45,372 nt of DNA from positions 1-45,372 of the forward strand of contig JAPKMW010000097.1 of NCBI GenBank assembly GCA_026645575.1, given 5' to 3'. The notes beneath the pieces were generated by a model. It was not told the DNA's origin. It worked only from the letters and a program-made list of their open reading frames with translations, and ran no database searches. Shown here piece after piece: positions 16,050 to 25,258 of the stretch. This DNA comes from Caldilineaceae bacterium. GTDB lineage: Bacteria; Chloroflexota; Anaerolineae; Caldilineales; Caldilineaceae. Position 1 is the stretch's first letter. Each line of letters begins with the position of its first letter. The position numbers were made by a program, and so were the translations under genes.

Positions 16050-17883
16050 AGTAACCCTCCTCCAGCGCTTTGAGCCGATCCTGCGCTTTACGCGCGGCGA
16101 AAGTTTTTTTCCGATGGATGTGGAACAATATGTTCGGCAGAGCAGCCTCTGGGTGCAACGGCCCAATGCCGAACCGACCCTGCTGGTGGCGCAGGACAAA
16201 TTAGATTTAGAGCGGCTGGCCTATCCCTACCCGGATGAATTTGGCACGGTGCATTATCTGAAATTCACCGAGCCGCTGAAGGCGACGGAGATGGCCGCTC
16301 ACAGCCTGCGCCAGATCAACCAACCGCCGCCCGCGCATGAAATCTTCCATGCCGGGCGCGGGCGTCTTGCCCGTGTCGGCTATCTGTCCCGCTTCATTGA
16401 CGCACTCTTTTCGATCTCGTTGCTGACGCGTGGGCGGGTGCCGGGCGATGCCGCAGCGGCGGCGACGTTGGAATACCAGCGCATTCTGGCCCAAACGGAG
16501 CAGTATATCTACCACGGGCGGGTGGTGCGCCAGGATCAGTGGCTGGTGTTGCAATATTGGTTCTTCTATCCCTTTAACAACTGGCGATCCGGCTTCTTTG
16601 GCGCCAATGACCATGAAGCCGACTGGGAGATGATTTGTCTCTATCTGTCGGAAGATGTGGAGAGCGGTGAAGTGCATCCGGCCTGGGTGGCCTACGCGAC
16701 CCACGACAATCATGGGGATGATTTACGCCGCCGTTGGGATGACCCCGAAGTAGAACGCGAGGGGGAACATCCGGTGATCTATGTCGGGGCCGGTTCACAC
16801 GCCAGCTATTACCAGAAGGGTGAATATTTAACGGAACTGGAACTGGCAATCTTTGCCCGGCTCACGCGTGTGGTAGAGCAGGTGCGCGCCTTTGGGCAGC
16901 GGCGCCTGCGCCAATACGAAGGGGATGAAGCCCATGCCGGCGAAGCCGCAGCGTCAAATATTTTTCGGATCCCCTTTGTCGATTATGCGCGCGGCGATGG
17001 CTTGTCCATTGGTCCCGGCCAGGCTAAGGAATGGAGTGAACCGCGCTTGCTCACGCCAACGCCACCGTGGGTCGCCTTCTATCGCGGCTTGTGGGGCTTG
17101 TATACGCGTGATCCCTTTGCCGGGGAAGATGCGCCGGCAGGGCCGATGTACAACCGGGACGGCAGTGTGCGGCGCGCCTGGTATGACCCGGTGGGGTGGG
17201 CCGGTTTGGATAAGGTAACGCCGCCGGAGGTATTGCTGGAACGGGTATTGCAAGAAGAAGCGACGTTGCGCGAACGCCAGCGCGTCACCAACGCGGCAGT
17301 GGAAGAGAAGGCGCGTGAGTTGCAAAGTCTGGGCCTTCAGGCTGCCGCCATGCGCACCCAACCCCATTTATACAAACTCTACACAGCCCACCAAGAGCGC
17401 ATTGAACACCTGGGCCAGGAACTCAACCAATTACGCGCCAAACTGGCCGGCGATGAGGCGCTGCTCGAAGCGTTAACTTACTATGCCGAGCAGTTACGCA
17501 AAGGGAGTGACCCGGAGCCACTGCGCGCCCATCTGCGCCACCCCCATCGTCCGCCGTCGGAAGAGCGGCTGCGCGCGACCCGGCTGGCCGAGTTTTGGGC
17601 GGCGGCCAGTGTCGGTTTGCTGCTGGTCATCTTTTTTATTCTGATCACTGTCGGGCGGCGCTACCTGATGATTGGGTTGGTGACGATGATCGCCCTTGTC
17701 ACCTTTATTGAAGCCACCTTTCGCGGCCAGTTGACCCGCTTTATCACCAGCGTGACCATCAGCACGGCAATTGTGGCGGCGCTGGTGTTGGTCTATCGCT
17801 ATTTCTGGCAAATTGTAGAGATCGGGGTGCTGGTGACGGGAATCTATATTCTGTGGGAAAATCTGCGCGAATTGCGACGCTAG
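16024..17883 (+). CDS. Vps62/DUF946-like protein with C-terminal membrane helices
   Basis: A 619-residue protein. The central part carries YWFFYPFNN, NDHEADWE (195-202), AYATHDNHGDD (223-233) and YVGAGSHASYY (253-263), a pattern I associate with Vps62/DUF946-like proteins, whose function is unclear. Residues about 415-485 are heptad-like and helical (EKARELQSL, EHLGQELNQLRAKL), probably a coiled coil. Three hydrophobic segments near the C-terminus (about 525-545, 548-562 and 570-600) should anchor it in the membrane. The acidic/His motifs look metal-binding-like, but no enzyme is assigned. The first ATG lies inside the upstream gene; a second in-frame ATG at 16033 is equally possible. Overlap with the four-helix protein suggests a two-gene unit. 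Confidence 0.75.
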   Translation: MKKMNLQDEVTLLQRFEPILRFTRGESFFPMDVEQYVRQSSLWVQRPNAEPTLLVAQDKLDLERLAYPYPDEFGTVHYLKFTEPLKATEMAAHSLRQINQPPPAHEIFHAGRGRLARVGYLSRFIDALFSISLLTRGRVPGDAAAAATLEYQRILAQTEQYIYHGRVVRQDQWLVLQYWFFYPFNNWRSGFFGANDHEADWEMICLYLSEDVESGEVHPAWVAYATHDNHGDDLRRRWDDPEVEREGEHPVIYVGAGSHASYYQKGEYLTELELAIFARLTRVVEQVRAFGQRRLRQYEGDEAHAGEAAASNIFRIPFVDYARGDGLSIGPGQAKEWSEPRLLTPTPPWVAFYRGLWGLYTRDPFAGEDAPAGPMYNRDGSVRRAWYDPVGWAGLDKVTPPEVLLERVLQEEATLRERQRVTNAAVEEKARELQSLGLQAAAMRTQPHLYKLYTAHQERIEHLGQELNQLRAKLAGDEALLEALTYYAEQLRKGSDPEPLRAHLRHPHRPPSEERLRATRLAEFWAAASVGLLLVIFFILITVGRRYLMIGLVTMIALVTFIEATFRGQLTRFITSVTISTAIVAALVLVYRYFWQIVEIGVLVTGIYILWENLRELRR

Positions 17884-17895
17884 CGCTATTTTTCT

Positions 17896-18882
17896 TCACA
17901 ACTCAAGAATCGCTGTTGCCCAGGTAAGGCCGGCGCCGAAGGCAGTGAGCAGCAGGCGCTGGCCCGGTCGGATGTGGCCGCACTGTATGGCTTCCGATAG
18001 CGCCAGCGGGATTGAGGCGGCTGAGGTGTTGCCATAGCGCTCGATGTTGATAATAAAGCGGTCGAGCGGAATGTCCATTTGTTGGGCGGCGGCTTGGAGG
18101 ATGCGCAAGTTAGCCTGGTGTGGGATGATCCAGTCGATGGCGGACAGGGGTAGTTCGGCCCGTTGCAACACCCGTCGCGCCGAGTCGCTGATGATGCGGG
18201 TAGCGAACTTAAAGACTTCTCGACCGTTCATCTGAATAAAGTGGGCATGAGCATCCAATACTGCTTGGCTAAAGGGTTGCGCCGACCCACCGCCCGGCAT
18301 GATAATCGTCGCCGCCTGACTACCGTCCGATCCCAACTCGAAGCCACGCAAGCCGCAGGGCTGACTGGTCGCCTGCACAACCACGGCCCCAGCGGCATCG
18401 CCAAAGAGGATACAGGTGGTGCGGTCCTGCCAGTTGATAAAGCGACTGAGTAGCTCCACGCCAATGACCAAAACCGTGCGGTAGGCGCCGCTCTGGATAA
18501 ATTGATAGGCGACAGTGAGGGCATAGACAAAGCCGGTGCAGCCGGTCTCCACGACAAAGGCGGGAACGCCAGGCGCACCCAAGGCATGTTGCACCAGACT
18601 GGAAACCGGCGGCGTGTGATAGTCCGGCGTTGAGGTGGCGACAATGATCAGATCGAGATCAGTGGCCGCTAAATCGGCTTGTCGTAACGCTGCAGCGCCC
18701 GCATTGACAGCCATACTAGCCGTCGTCTCACCATCAGCAGCGATGCGCCGTTCCCGAATGCCACTGCGTTGGACAATCCACTCGTCGCTGGTGTCGACCA
18801 GTTGGGCCAGCTCGGCGTTGGTGAGGATTTGGGCTGGAGTGTAGTGTCCCCAGCCAGTGATACGGCCATAGGTTGATCTCAT
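17896..18882 (-). CDS. fabH: 3-oxoacyl-ACP synthase III
   Basis: A 328-residue KAS III condensing enzyme. The catalytic triad is complete: Cys115 in ETGCTGF, His255 in IPHQANLRI and Asn285 in ERYGNTSAAS. By family it condenses acetyl-CoA (or branched acyl-CoA) with malonyl-ACP to start type II fatty-acid synthesis in the cytoplasm. ATG at 18882 is chosen; a TTG directly before it gives an extra residue. No other fab or acpP gene is close, so a secondary-metabolite or housekeeping copy cannot be told apart. It converges with the Vps62-like gene with 12 bases between the stops. The upstream neighbour is the small partner of an ATPase module. Confidence 0.92.
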   Translation of the reverse strand: MRSTYGRITGWGHYTPAQILTNAELAQLVDTSDEWIVQRSGIRERRIAADGETTASMAVNAGAAALRQADLAATDLDLIIVATSTPDYHTPPVSSLVQHALGAPGVPAFVVETGCTGFVYALTVAYQFIQSGAYRTVLVIGVELLSRFINWQDRTTCILFGDAAGAVVVQATSQPCGLRGFELGSDGSQAATIIMPGGGSAQPFSQAVLDAHAHFIQMNGREVFKFATRIISDSARRVLQRAELPLSAIDWIIPHQANLRILQAAAQQMDIPLDRFIINIERYGNTSAASIPLALSEAIQCGHIRPGQRLLLTAFGAGLTWATAILEL

Positions 18883-18935
18883 CAATTCAGTTTATCCGTC
18901 ATTCATTTTGGCGCAAGTTGATGAGCTTATCAAAA

Positions 18936-19589
18936 TTATTCACCAAGTAAGCGACGCAGTTTGTTGCGAAAATAACAAAAGCTTGGCGATAAGTTGTTAT
19001 CTACATCCATATGTGGAGGAATTTTAGACGCCCATATCGCTTTCGCCTGTCCCTCTGCTTGCCACCCTTGTTTCTGCAAAGATTTTGAACCACCAGGAAC
19101 GATAGCATCAGCCAGTTTCTCCCAGGTGCCACAGATGCTATCATTGATGTAGGATTGTAGCACTGCGTCTTTGGCATTAGAATAAGCCTTTTTAATGGCT
19201 GTGATGTCACCTAAATACCATGCTTCTCCTTCTTCAACAGCAATACAGAAATAAGTATCGGGTTTAGGTTCACAAGCGGCAACAAGGGCTAATAACTCTT
19301 TACGGAAAGCGCTCAAACATTGTCGATCAAGATCACAAATAACAATCAACGCCACTGTTTTAGTTGGATAAGCAGCAAATGTGGTGCCATACCCGCGCAC
19401 AAGTTCGGGTAACCGGTCGAGCAAAATCCGCTTTTGCGGATCAGCCGTCGTTTTTAGCCCTTTAGGAATACGCCCAATCCCTTTATAGGGGTGAATACGA
19501 AACGTGTGTTCGGGGCCAATGATTTTGGGAACAAGAATGTCAAGCGCAATTTTGCCAGAAGAGTCTTCGATGAGGATTTCGAAGTGCAT
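18936..19589 (-). CDS. TOPRIM-like/DUF4276-like partner of ATPase (module A)
   Basis: A 217-residue soluble protein. Three acidic motifs are spaced as in TOPRIM-type or DUF4276/RloB-like proteins: FEILIEDSSGK with Glu8, LIVICDLDRQ with Asp86 and Asp88, and AVEEGEAWYLGD with the Glu/Glu-Ala-Trp cluster at 119-124. This suggests a metal-binding nuclease, but the fold assignment is inference. The ATG follows the ATPase stop by 4 bases and has GGGAG 8 bases upstream; a longer start inside the ATPase gene is less likely. It forms a tight two-gene unit with the ATPase. Base composition is more A/T-rich than the flanking fabH and sucB. A candidate effector of a defence-like system. Confidence 0.7.
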   Translation of the reverse strand: MHFEILIEDSSGKIALDILVPKIIGPEHTFRIHPYKGIGRIPKGLKTTADPQKRILLDRLPELVRGYGTTFAAYPTKTVALIVICDLDRQCLSAFRKELLALVAACEPKPDTYFCIAVEEGEAWYLGDITAIKKAYSNAKDAVLQSYINDSICGTWEKLADAIVPGGSKSLQKQGWQAEGQAKAIWASKIPPHMDVDNNLSPSFCYFRNKLRRLLGE

Positions 19590-19593
19590 GACG

Positions 19594-20889
19594 TTATCTC
19601 CCATCAAGGTAGTCGCTATACCAAAGACCTCCAAGTGGCAGACCTTCAGCGACAAGGTTTTTGATTAATGGTTCATCGCTCGCCCGTTTGATGGTTGAAA
19701 AACCATCTTTACCCTTCTCCAGTACCCAAACTTCCTCCGGTGCTAGTGCATCGACAAAATAGGGTTGATGGGTTGTAACAAACACTTGTGAAACATCCTT
19801 GCGGGCGGTCGCATGTTCACGAAATTCACGCGCCAAGGTTTCCAAAAGTTTATGATATAAGCCATTCTCTGGTTCTTCAATACAAAGAAAAGGTGGCGGT
19901 GTAGGATCAGCCAATAGAAGAAGATAGGCAAAGACCTTTAGGGTGCCATCAGACATTTGTTGGGCATAGAATGGGTCTTGAAAGCCTTGATCGTTAAAGC
20001 GCAGCAGTAACCGGCCATCTGGGCTGCGCTCTGTGCTAATCTTATGAATGCCAGGAATTTTATTAGCGATCCGATCGAGAATCGACTGAAACCTTTTCGG
20101 CTGTTCACGTTCCATAAATTGGACAACATTGCCGAGATTGTCGCCATGAATGTTTAGATGTTTTTGGGGGCCAGCGAGTGGCAGACTGCGCGCTGCGTCT
20201 GGTGTAAAGTAACTCAGATACCAACCTTCAATAAAGCGGCGAAATGCTGAAATTCTGGGATGCTGTTTCAATGAACCGAGGGTGGCTATACCAAGTTTAC
20301 GCTTATCATCCAGTTCCACCAATTCTGTTTCTCTACTTTCCTCTAAGGTCTCACCCCGTTGTATGCTTTCCATGAATTTGAGTAAATCAAAATTATCGTC
20401 ATCATCTTCGACAATTTGTTTACCTTCTTCCAGACCTTTCCAAGCGATTCCTTTGCCCTCGTCAAGGATTAAAAACGAAAAGGGCCATCCCCGGCTTTGT
20501 CCGCGTCTTCTTTGCCGTAATCGTTCGCTTTTTACGTATGGCCGGCCCGATGAATCAAGGTCGATTGCCAACTCATAAGTGATGGGGCGGGCGTTGCCAT
20601 CCTCTTTATAATAAATTTGAAATTCAATACTACCGGTTTGTCCCTGCGCGTGAATCCTTTCAAAGCCCCCGCGGCCACGCGCATCGCAAGCTTCCTCCAC
20701 ACCATTCTTTAAGCAATCTGAGAGGAAGCCGAAAGCATCAAATAGGGTACTTTTGCCGACACCATTTTTGCCAATAACCGCTGTCATTGGTGTCAAGGGT
20801 TCAGCATGTTGCGTATTCCATAATTTGCCCAAGGTAATATCACGCAACGCTTTGTAATTTTTGACGCGGAAACCTTCAATTCTAGCCAT
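19594..20889 (-). CDS. OLD/SMC-type AAA ATPase (module A)
   Basis: A 431-residue ABC/SMC-like ATPase of the AAA_21 kind. Walker A is GKNGVGKST (40-48). An ABC signature-like SDGT lies at 313-316, Walker B LCIEEP at 335-340 and the switch His374 in VTTHQP. The N-terminal pattern IEGFRVKNYKAL is typical of RecF/OLD-type ATPases. No C-terminal TOPRIM is fused; the separate small gene directly downstream could supply it. By analogy with PARIS, AbiL and OLD-type systems, the ATPase would sense or gate and the partner would act as effector; this is inference. AGAGG precedes the ATG. A polyacidic stretch (residues 161-165) is unusual. The region is more A/T-rich than its neighbours, consistent with transfer. 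Confidence 0.85.
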   Translation of the reverse strand: MARIEGFRVKNYKALRDITLGKLWNTQHAEPLTPMTAVIGKNGVGKSTLFDAFGFLSDCLKNGVEEACDARGRGGFERIHAQGQTGSIEFQIYYKEDGNARPITYELAIDLDSSGRPYVKSERLRQRRRGQSRGWPFSFLILDEGKGIAWKGLEEGKQIVEDDDDNFDLLKFMESIQRGETLEESRETELVELDDKRKLGIATLGSLKQHPRISAFRRFIEGWYLSYFTPDAARSLPLAGPQKHLNIHGDNLGNVVQFMEREQPKRFQSILDRIANKIPGIHKISTERSPDGRLLLRFNDQGFQDPFYAQQMSDGTLKVFAYLLLLADPTPPPFLCIEEPENGLYHKLLETLAREFREHATARKDVSQVFVTTHQPYFVDALAPEEVWVLEKGKDGFSTIKRASDEPLIKNLVAEGLPLGGLWYSDYLDGR

Positions 20890-20961
20890 GAAACCTCTGT
20901 GTATTCGACAAATAGGTTGAATCTATTTTATGCAGCGATATTATACGATATTATACAAGGA

Positions 20962-22209
20962 TCACCCTTCCAACAACAACGACTCTGGGTCTTCGACCAA
21001 CTCTTTCACTTTGACCAAGAATTGGACAGCTTCGCGACCATCGACAATACGATGATCATAACTGAGCGCGACATACATCATCGGGCGAATGACGACTTGG
21101 CCGTTGAGCGCAATGGGGCGTTCCTGGATCTTGTGCATACCGAGGATGCCGACCTGGGGTGGGTTGAGAATCGGCGTGCTGAGGAGGGAACCAAAGATGC
21201 CGCCATTGGTAATGGTAAAGGTGCCGCCGCGCAGATCCTCGACGGAGAGGGTTCCCTTTTGCACCTTCTGTGAAAAATCCTTAATGGTGCGCTCAATGTC
21301 GGCAAAGGACATACGGTCAGCATTGCGCAAGACCGGCACGACCAGCCCTTCCTCAGCGCCAACGGCGATACCGATGTCGTAGTAGTGCTTGAGAACAATC
21401 TCATCGCCCTGAATCTCGGCGTTAAGGGGCGGGAAGGCTTTGAGCGCACCGATGACCGCTTTGGTGAAGAAGGACATAAAGCCGACTTTGAGGCCGTAGC
21501 GTTTTTCAAAGGCGTCGTTGCGGCGCTTGCGTAGCTCCATGACGGCGCTCATGTCAATTTCGTTGAAGGTAGTGAGCATAGCCGCGGTCTGCTGCGCCTG
21601 CACCAAGCGCTCGGCAATGGTGCGGCGGCGGCGGGTCATGCGTTGACGCAGTTCCCCCCGTGGATCGGCAGTCTTTGCGGCTGGAGCGGGGGCAATGGTG
21701 GGTGGAGTGGCGGGTGGCGGGGTGATGGGCAGCGGAGTGGAAGAGGGCTGTTGGGCGCGCACATAGTTCTCCACATCCTGCTTGGTGACGCGACCGCCTG
21801 GCCCAGCGCCGCTGATGGCACTGAGATCAATGCCCTGGTCGGCGGCGACCCGCTTTGCCACGGGTGTTGCTCGCTCATCTTTGGCCACTGGTGCTGCCGG
21901 TGATTCCGGCACCGGTGCTGCGGCTGGGGCGGGTGCGCTGGGTTTGTCGGCACCATTGGCAGAGGGCGCAGCCCCATCTTCAATCAAGCCCAACACATCC
22001 CCAATCTGAACATCTTCCCCAGCCTGACGGGTGATCTTGCTAAGGACGCCATCCTTCTCCGCCGGCACCTCTAGATCGACCTTGTCGGTTTCCAATTCCA
22101 CCACCGCTTCACCGGCCTTGACGGCATCGCCCTCCTGTTTCAGCCAGCGCACAATGGTTGCTTCCACCACCGATTCACCTAAAGCCGGGACGGTAATTTG
22201 TACACTCAT
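20962..22209 (-). CDS. sucB: 2-oxoglutarate dehydrogenase E2 (dihydrolipoamide succinyltransferase)
   Basis: A 415-residue E2 component. The lipoyl domain carries Lys43 in [13 protein letters not shown] proline/alanine-rich linker follows, then a peripheral-subunit-binding domain ([18 protein letters not shown], about residues 115-150), a second linker, and the acyltransferase domain with His386 in SYDHRIVDG. It transfers the succinyl group to CoA in the TCA cycle. The start ATG has AAGGAAG upstream; a longer frame runs back into the repeat between the genes and is rejected. It follows sucA by 78 bases on the same strand, so the two form an operon. No lpd (E3) gene is adjacent. Confidence 0.95.
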   Translation of the reverse strand: MSVQITVPALGESVVEATIVRWLKQEGDAVKAGEAVVELETDKVDLEVPAEKDGVLSKITRQAGEDVQIGDVLGLIEDGAAPSANGADKPSAPAPAAAPVPESPAAPVAKDERATPVAKRVAADQGIDLSAISGAGPGGRVTKQDVENYVRAQQPSSTPLPITPPPATPPTIAPAPAAKTADPRGELRQRMTRRRRTIAERLVQAQQTAAMLTTFNEIDMSAVMELRKRRNDAFEKRYGLKVGFMSFFTKAVIGALKAFPPLNAEIQGDEIVLKHYYDIGIAVGAEEGLVVPVLRNADRMSFADIERTIKDFSQKVQKGTLSVEDLRGGTFTITNGGIFGSLLSTPILNPPQVGILGMHKIQERPIALNGQVVIRPMMYVALSYDHRIVDGREAVQFLVKVKELVEDPESLLLEG

Positions 22210-22229
22210 GCTTTTCTTCCTTGGATGGT

Positions 22230-22293
22230 AACTAGAGATTGAGAGATTGAGAGATTGAGAGATTCTGTTTACCGGATCTCTCAATCTCTAGTT
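22230..22293. repeat. GAGATTGA tandem repeat and perfect 18-bp inverted repeat
   Basis: AACTAGAGATTGAGAGAT at 22230-22247 is perfectly inverted at 22276-22293. The left side contains three and a half copies of GAGATTGA. The right arm includes the sucA stop codon (TAG), so the sucA mRNA ends directly in the hairpin before sucB. No T-run follows. It might attenuate or stabilise the sucA-sucB message. Confidence 0.85.
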
Positions 22294-25101
22294 GCTCTCA
22301 AACGCTTTCTTCACAATTTCCGCTTGATTGACCTTATGCCACGCCGCCGAACCTTCAGCCGGGTTGGCGCGACGGGGGCGACCGATGTAGCGGATGGGCC
22401 AGCTTTTGTCGCAGATGGTTTCCAACTGGGGCTTGGCAGCGGACCAAGCGCCCATGTTGCGCGGCTCTTCTTGCACCCAGACCAATTCGGTCAGCTTCGG
22501 GTAGGCGGCCAGGAGCGGCGTCAGTTCATAGGCGGGGAAGGGATAAAGCTGTTCCACGCGCAGAATGGCGATCTGTGGCGTCGTCGTGCGCAACTCACTG
22601 CTCACCAGATCGACATAAATTTTCCCGCTACAAAGAATGACGCGTGTCACTTCCTCACGGGAGCGTTCACCACTGACCATGAGTGGATCGTCCAACACTG
22701 GTTGCCATTTGCTCTCTGTCAGATCACGCAAAGAAGAGCCGGAGAGGGGATGGCGCAAGAGGCTTTTCGGCGTCATCACAATCAAGGGCAGCGGGTCTGT
22801 TGCCAGCAGCAAAGCCTGACGGCGCAGGAGGTGAAAATACTGGGCAGCGGTCGTCGGATAGGCGATGCGCATGTTGATCTCAGCGGCCATCTGTAAAAAG
22901 CGTTCAAGGCGACCGGTCGAGTGATCAGGGCCTTGTCCTTCATAACCGTGGGGGAGCAGCAGCACCAGCGACGGCGTTTGATCCCATTTGGCAAAGCCGG
23001 AGACGACAAATTCGTCTATGATCGACTGGGCGACGTTGATAAAATCGCCATATTGCGCTTCCCAAAGCACCAACCGTTCCGGGCGCTCAATGTTATAGCC
23101 ATATTCAAAGCCAATGGTGGCAGCTTCGCTCAGGGGGCTGTTGTGAATTTCAAAGGCGGCTTTGGCTTGGGGCAAATGATGCAGCGGCGTATAGGGCGCA
23201 CCGCTTTCGGCGTCAAAGAGTACCGCATGACGATGGCTAAAGGTGCCGCGCTTCACATCTTCGCCAGTGATGCGGATGGCTGTGCCCTCAGCAAGAATGG
23301 AGGCAAAGGCCAACTGTTCAGCAAGCGACCAGTCGATGGTTGGTTCATGCTCGGTTTCCAAAGCGGTTTCAGCCCGGCGGCGGATGCGTTGCAGGCGTGG
23401 ATGAACATTGAAACCATCCGGGATCTGGAAGAGCGCACTGTGTAACGTCCGTAATGTTTCAGCCGACACTGCCGTATGCACCTTGCGGGCGGCGCCGGGG
23501 GGCGGCGGCTTGATCTCCAACTCAACATGTTCTTCCGGGCCAATGCTTTCCAAGGCTTCTTGCAATTGGCGTTGCTGTTGTTGAACCAGTTGTTCCGGGC
23601 GATCAGCATCTACTTTGCCAGCTTCAACCAATTGCTCGGCCCACTGTTGGCGCACGGTCGGCAGCTTGTCAATGCGGGCGTACATCTTGGGCTGGGTGAA
23701 GCGGGGTTCGTCCCCTTCGTTATGGCCGTAGCGCCGGTAACCGATGAGGTCGATAAGGAAGTCGCGCTTAAAGTGGTTGCGATAGGCCATCGCCATGCGC
23801 GCCACCCGAATACACGCCACCGGATCGTCGGCATTGACATGAACAATCGGAATTTTAAAGCCCTTAGCCAAGTCGCTAGCGTAGAGGGTGCTGCGTGTGT
23901 TGTTGGGATCGGTGGTGAAGCCAACCTGGTTGTTGGCAATGATGTGAATGGTGCCGCCGGTGCTGTAGCCTTCCAGGCGGGTGAAATTAAGTGTTTCGGC
24001 CACAATACCTTGCCCCGAAAAGGCGGCGTCACCATGAATCTGAATGGGCAGCGAGAGGAATTGATCCTGGCGCGGCGGCCCTGGTTGATCGACAAAAGAA
24101 CCCGCTGCACGCGCCATTCCTTCCACCACCGGGTTGACATGTTCTAAGTGACTGGGGTTGGGCGCCATGCGCACCGTTAGCTTGCGCACCTGACCGTCAC
24201 CGACTTCCCGCTCGGCCCCAGCATGATATTTAACATCGCCAGTCCAACCCAGTTGGCTGAGGCGCATTTGCGAAGCGCTGTTGATGGGGTCTTTGAACTC
24301 CAACAACATCTCGCGATAGGGTTTCTCTAGAATGTGGGCCAATACATTGAGTCGGCCACGGTGCGCCATACCGATCAGAATCTCATAGATGCCGGCGGTG
24401 ACGGCGCAACCGATCACCTCGTCGAGCATCGGCGTGAGCATATCCAGCCCCTCAATCGAAAAGCGGGTCTTGCCGGGGTAATTGGTATGGATAAAATGCT
24501 CGAAGATTTCGACTTGGGTCAGTCGTTCCAAGAGGCGCACTTCATCAATCGGCATAGCCTCTGGACCATAATGGTCGGTCTCAACAGCATCACGCAGCCA
24601 GGCGCGCACTTCAGGAATGCGCAAGTGATCAAAGTCATAGCCGGTGTGCAAGCCGGCATAGAGGCGCCGTAATTCTGCAATGGCTTCCCAAGCATTGGTG
24701 GTTCGTTCGGCAACTGGGCCGCCAACCAACGAAGCAGGCAACCGACGCAGGTCAGCTTCCGTCAAGCCGTGGTAATCAAGCAGCAGCGAAGGTTCGCCCG
24801 GCGGCGTTCCTCCCAGCGGATCAAGTTGAGCAGCGAGATGACCATATTCCCGAATCGCCTGAGCCAGGTTGGCAACCCCGACAATCGTCAACATAGCGTT
24901 GCCACTCACCGGTGCTGGGGCAGCAGTGGTGATGCCATTTATGGAGGGCGCAGAGGGCTGACCATTGAGCAGCGGGGGTGTCCACTGTTGAAAGAAAGCA
25001 CGGGTAGCATCGTCAACGCTTTTGGGATCACGTTGATACTGATCATAGAGGTCTACAATATAGCCGGCGTTGGGGCCATGAAAATCATTCCAGGTTGGCA
25101 T
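22288..25101 (-). CDS. sucA: 2-oxoglutarate dehydrogenase E1 (thiamine diphosphate)
   Basis: A 937-residue E1 component, the usual length for the OGDH family. Recognisable segments are the N-terminal E2-binding-like FHGPNAGYIVDLYDQY, MAHRGRLNVL around residue 245 (active-site region), GDAAFSGQGIV and GHNEGDEPRFTQPKMY (ThDP/metal and active site), and the C-terminal transketolase-like part with LLLPHGYEGQGPDHS. It decarboxylates 2-oxoglutarate and passes the succinyl group to lipoyl-E2. The start at MPTWNDF has only a weak purine site (GGAAAC). A good sigma-70-type promoter lies 60 bases upstream. Transcription continues through a hairpin into sucB. Confidence 0.95.
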   Translation of the reverse strand: MPTWNDFHGPNAGYIVDLYDQYQRDPKSVDDATRAFFQQWTPPLLNGQPSAPSINGITTAAPAPVSGNAMLTIVGVANLAQAIREYGHLAAQLDPLGGTPPGEPSLLLDYHGLTEADLRRLPASLVGGPVAERTTNAWEAIAELRRLYAGLHTGYDFDHLRIPEVRAWLRDAVETDHYGPEAMPIDEVRLLERLTQVEIFEHFIHTNYPGKTRFSIEGLDMLTPMLDEVIGCAVTAGIYEILIGMAHRGRLNVLAHILEKPYREMLLEFKDPINSASQMRLSQLGWTGDVKYHAGAEREVGDGQVRKLTVRMAPNPSHLEHVNPVVEGMARAAGSFVDQPGPPRQDQFLSLPIQIHGDAAFSGQGIVAETLNFTRLEGYSTGGTIHIIANNQVGFTTDPNNTRSTLYASDLAKGFKIPIVHVNADDPVACIRVARMAMAYRNHFKRDFLIDLIGYRRYGHNEGDEPRFTQPKMYARIDKLPTVRQQWAEQLVEAGKVDADRPEQLVQQQQRQLQEALESIGPEEHVELEIKPPPPGAARKVHTAVSAETLRTLHSALFQIPDGFNVHPRLQRIRRRAETALETEHEPTIDWSLAEQLAFASILAEGTAIRITGEDVKRGTFSHRHAVLFDAESGAPYTPLHHLPQAKAAFEIHNSPLSEAATIGFEYGYNIERPERLVLWEAQYGDFINVAQSIIDEFVVSGFAKWDQTPSLVLLLPHGYEGQGPDHSTGRLERFLQMAAEINMRIAYPTTAAQYFHLLRRQALLLATDPLPLIVMTPKSLLRHPLSGSSLRDLTESKWQPVLDDPLMVSGERSREEVTRVILCSGKIYVDLVSSELRTTTPQIAILRVEQLYPFPAYELTPLLAAYPKLTELVWVQEEPRNMGAWSAAKPQLETICDKSWPIRYIGRPRRANPAEGSAAWHKVNQAEIVKKAFESN

Positions 25102-25160
25102 GGTTGTTTCCAATATATTTCGCAATTACACCTAGCGCGCTGCCGATTTTCTCCCTACAG

Positions 25161-25189
25161 AGCGTAGCCTGAAAAGGCGTCTTTGTCAA
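25161..25189 (-). promoter_or_regulatory. Sigma-70-type promoter for sucA-sucB
   Basis: On the - strand TTGACA (25189-25184), a 17-base spacer and TACGCT (25166-25161) match -35 and -10 elements. The predicted start lies about 50 bases upstream of the sucA ATG. It is back-to-back with the gntR promoter, 21 bases apart. Confidence 0.75.
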
Positions 25190-25210
25190 GTGGCGACGCT
25201 TTTCGACAGA

Positions 25211-25239
25211 TTGACGGTTTGTGTACTCTTGCATACAAT
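25211..25239 (+). promoter_or_regulatory. Sigma-70-type promoter for gntR-family gene
   Basis: TTGACG (25211-25216), a 17-base spacer and TACAAT (25234-25239) form a strong-looking promoter. Transcription would start near 25246 and give an untranslated leader of about 165 bases that begins with the hairpin at 25259-25305. Confidence 0.75.
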
Positions 25240-25258
25240 AGGAGTATTCATAACAGAG

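Noticed and set aside
22210..22284. N-terminal extension of sucB through the hairpin
   Set aside because: The family start [12 protein letters not shown] has its own AAGGAAG site; the extension is encoded by GAGATTGA repeats.
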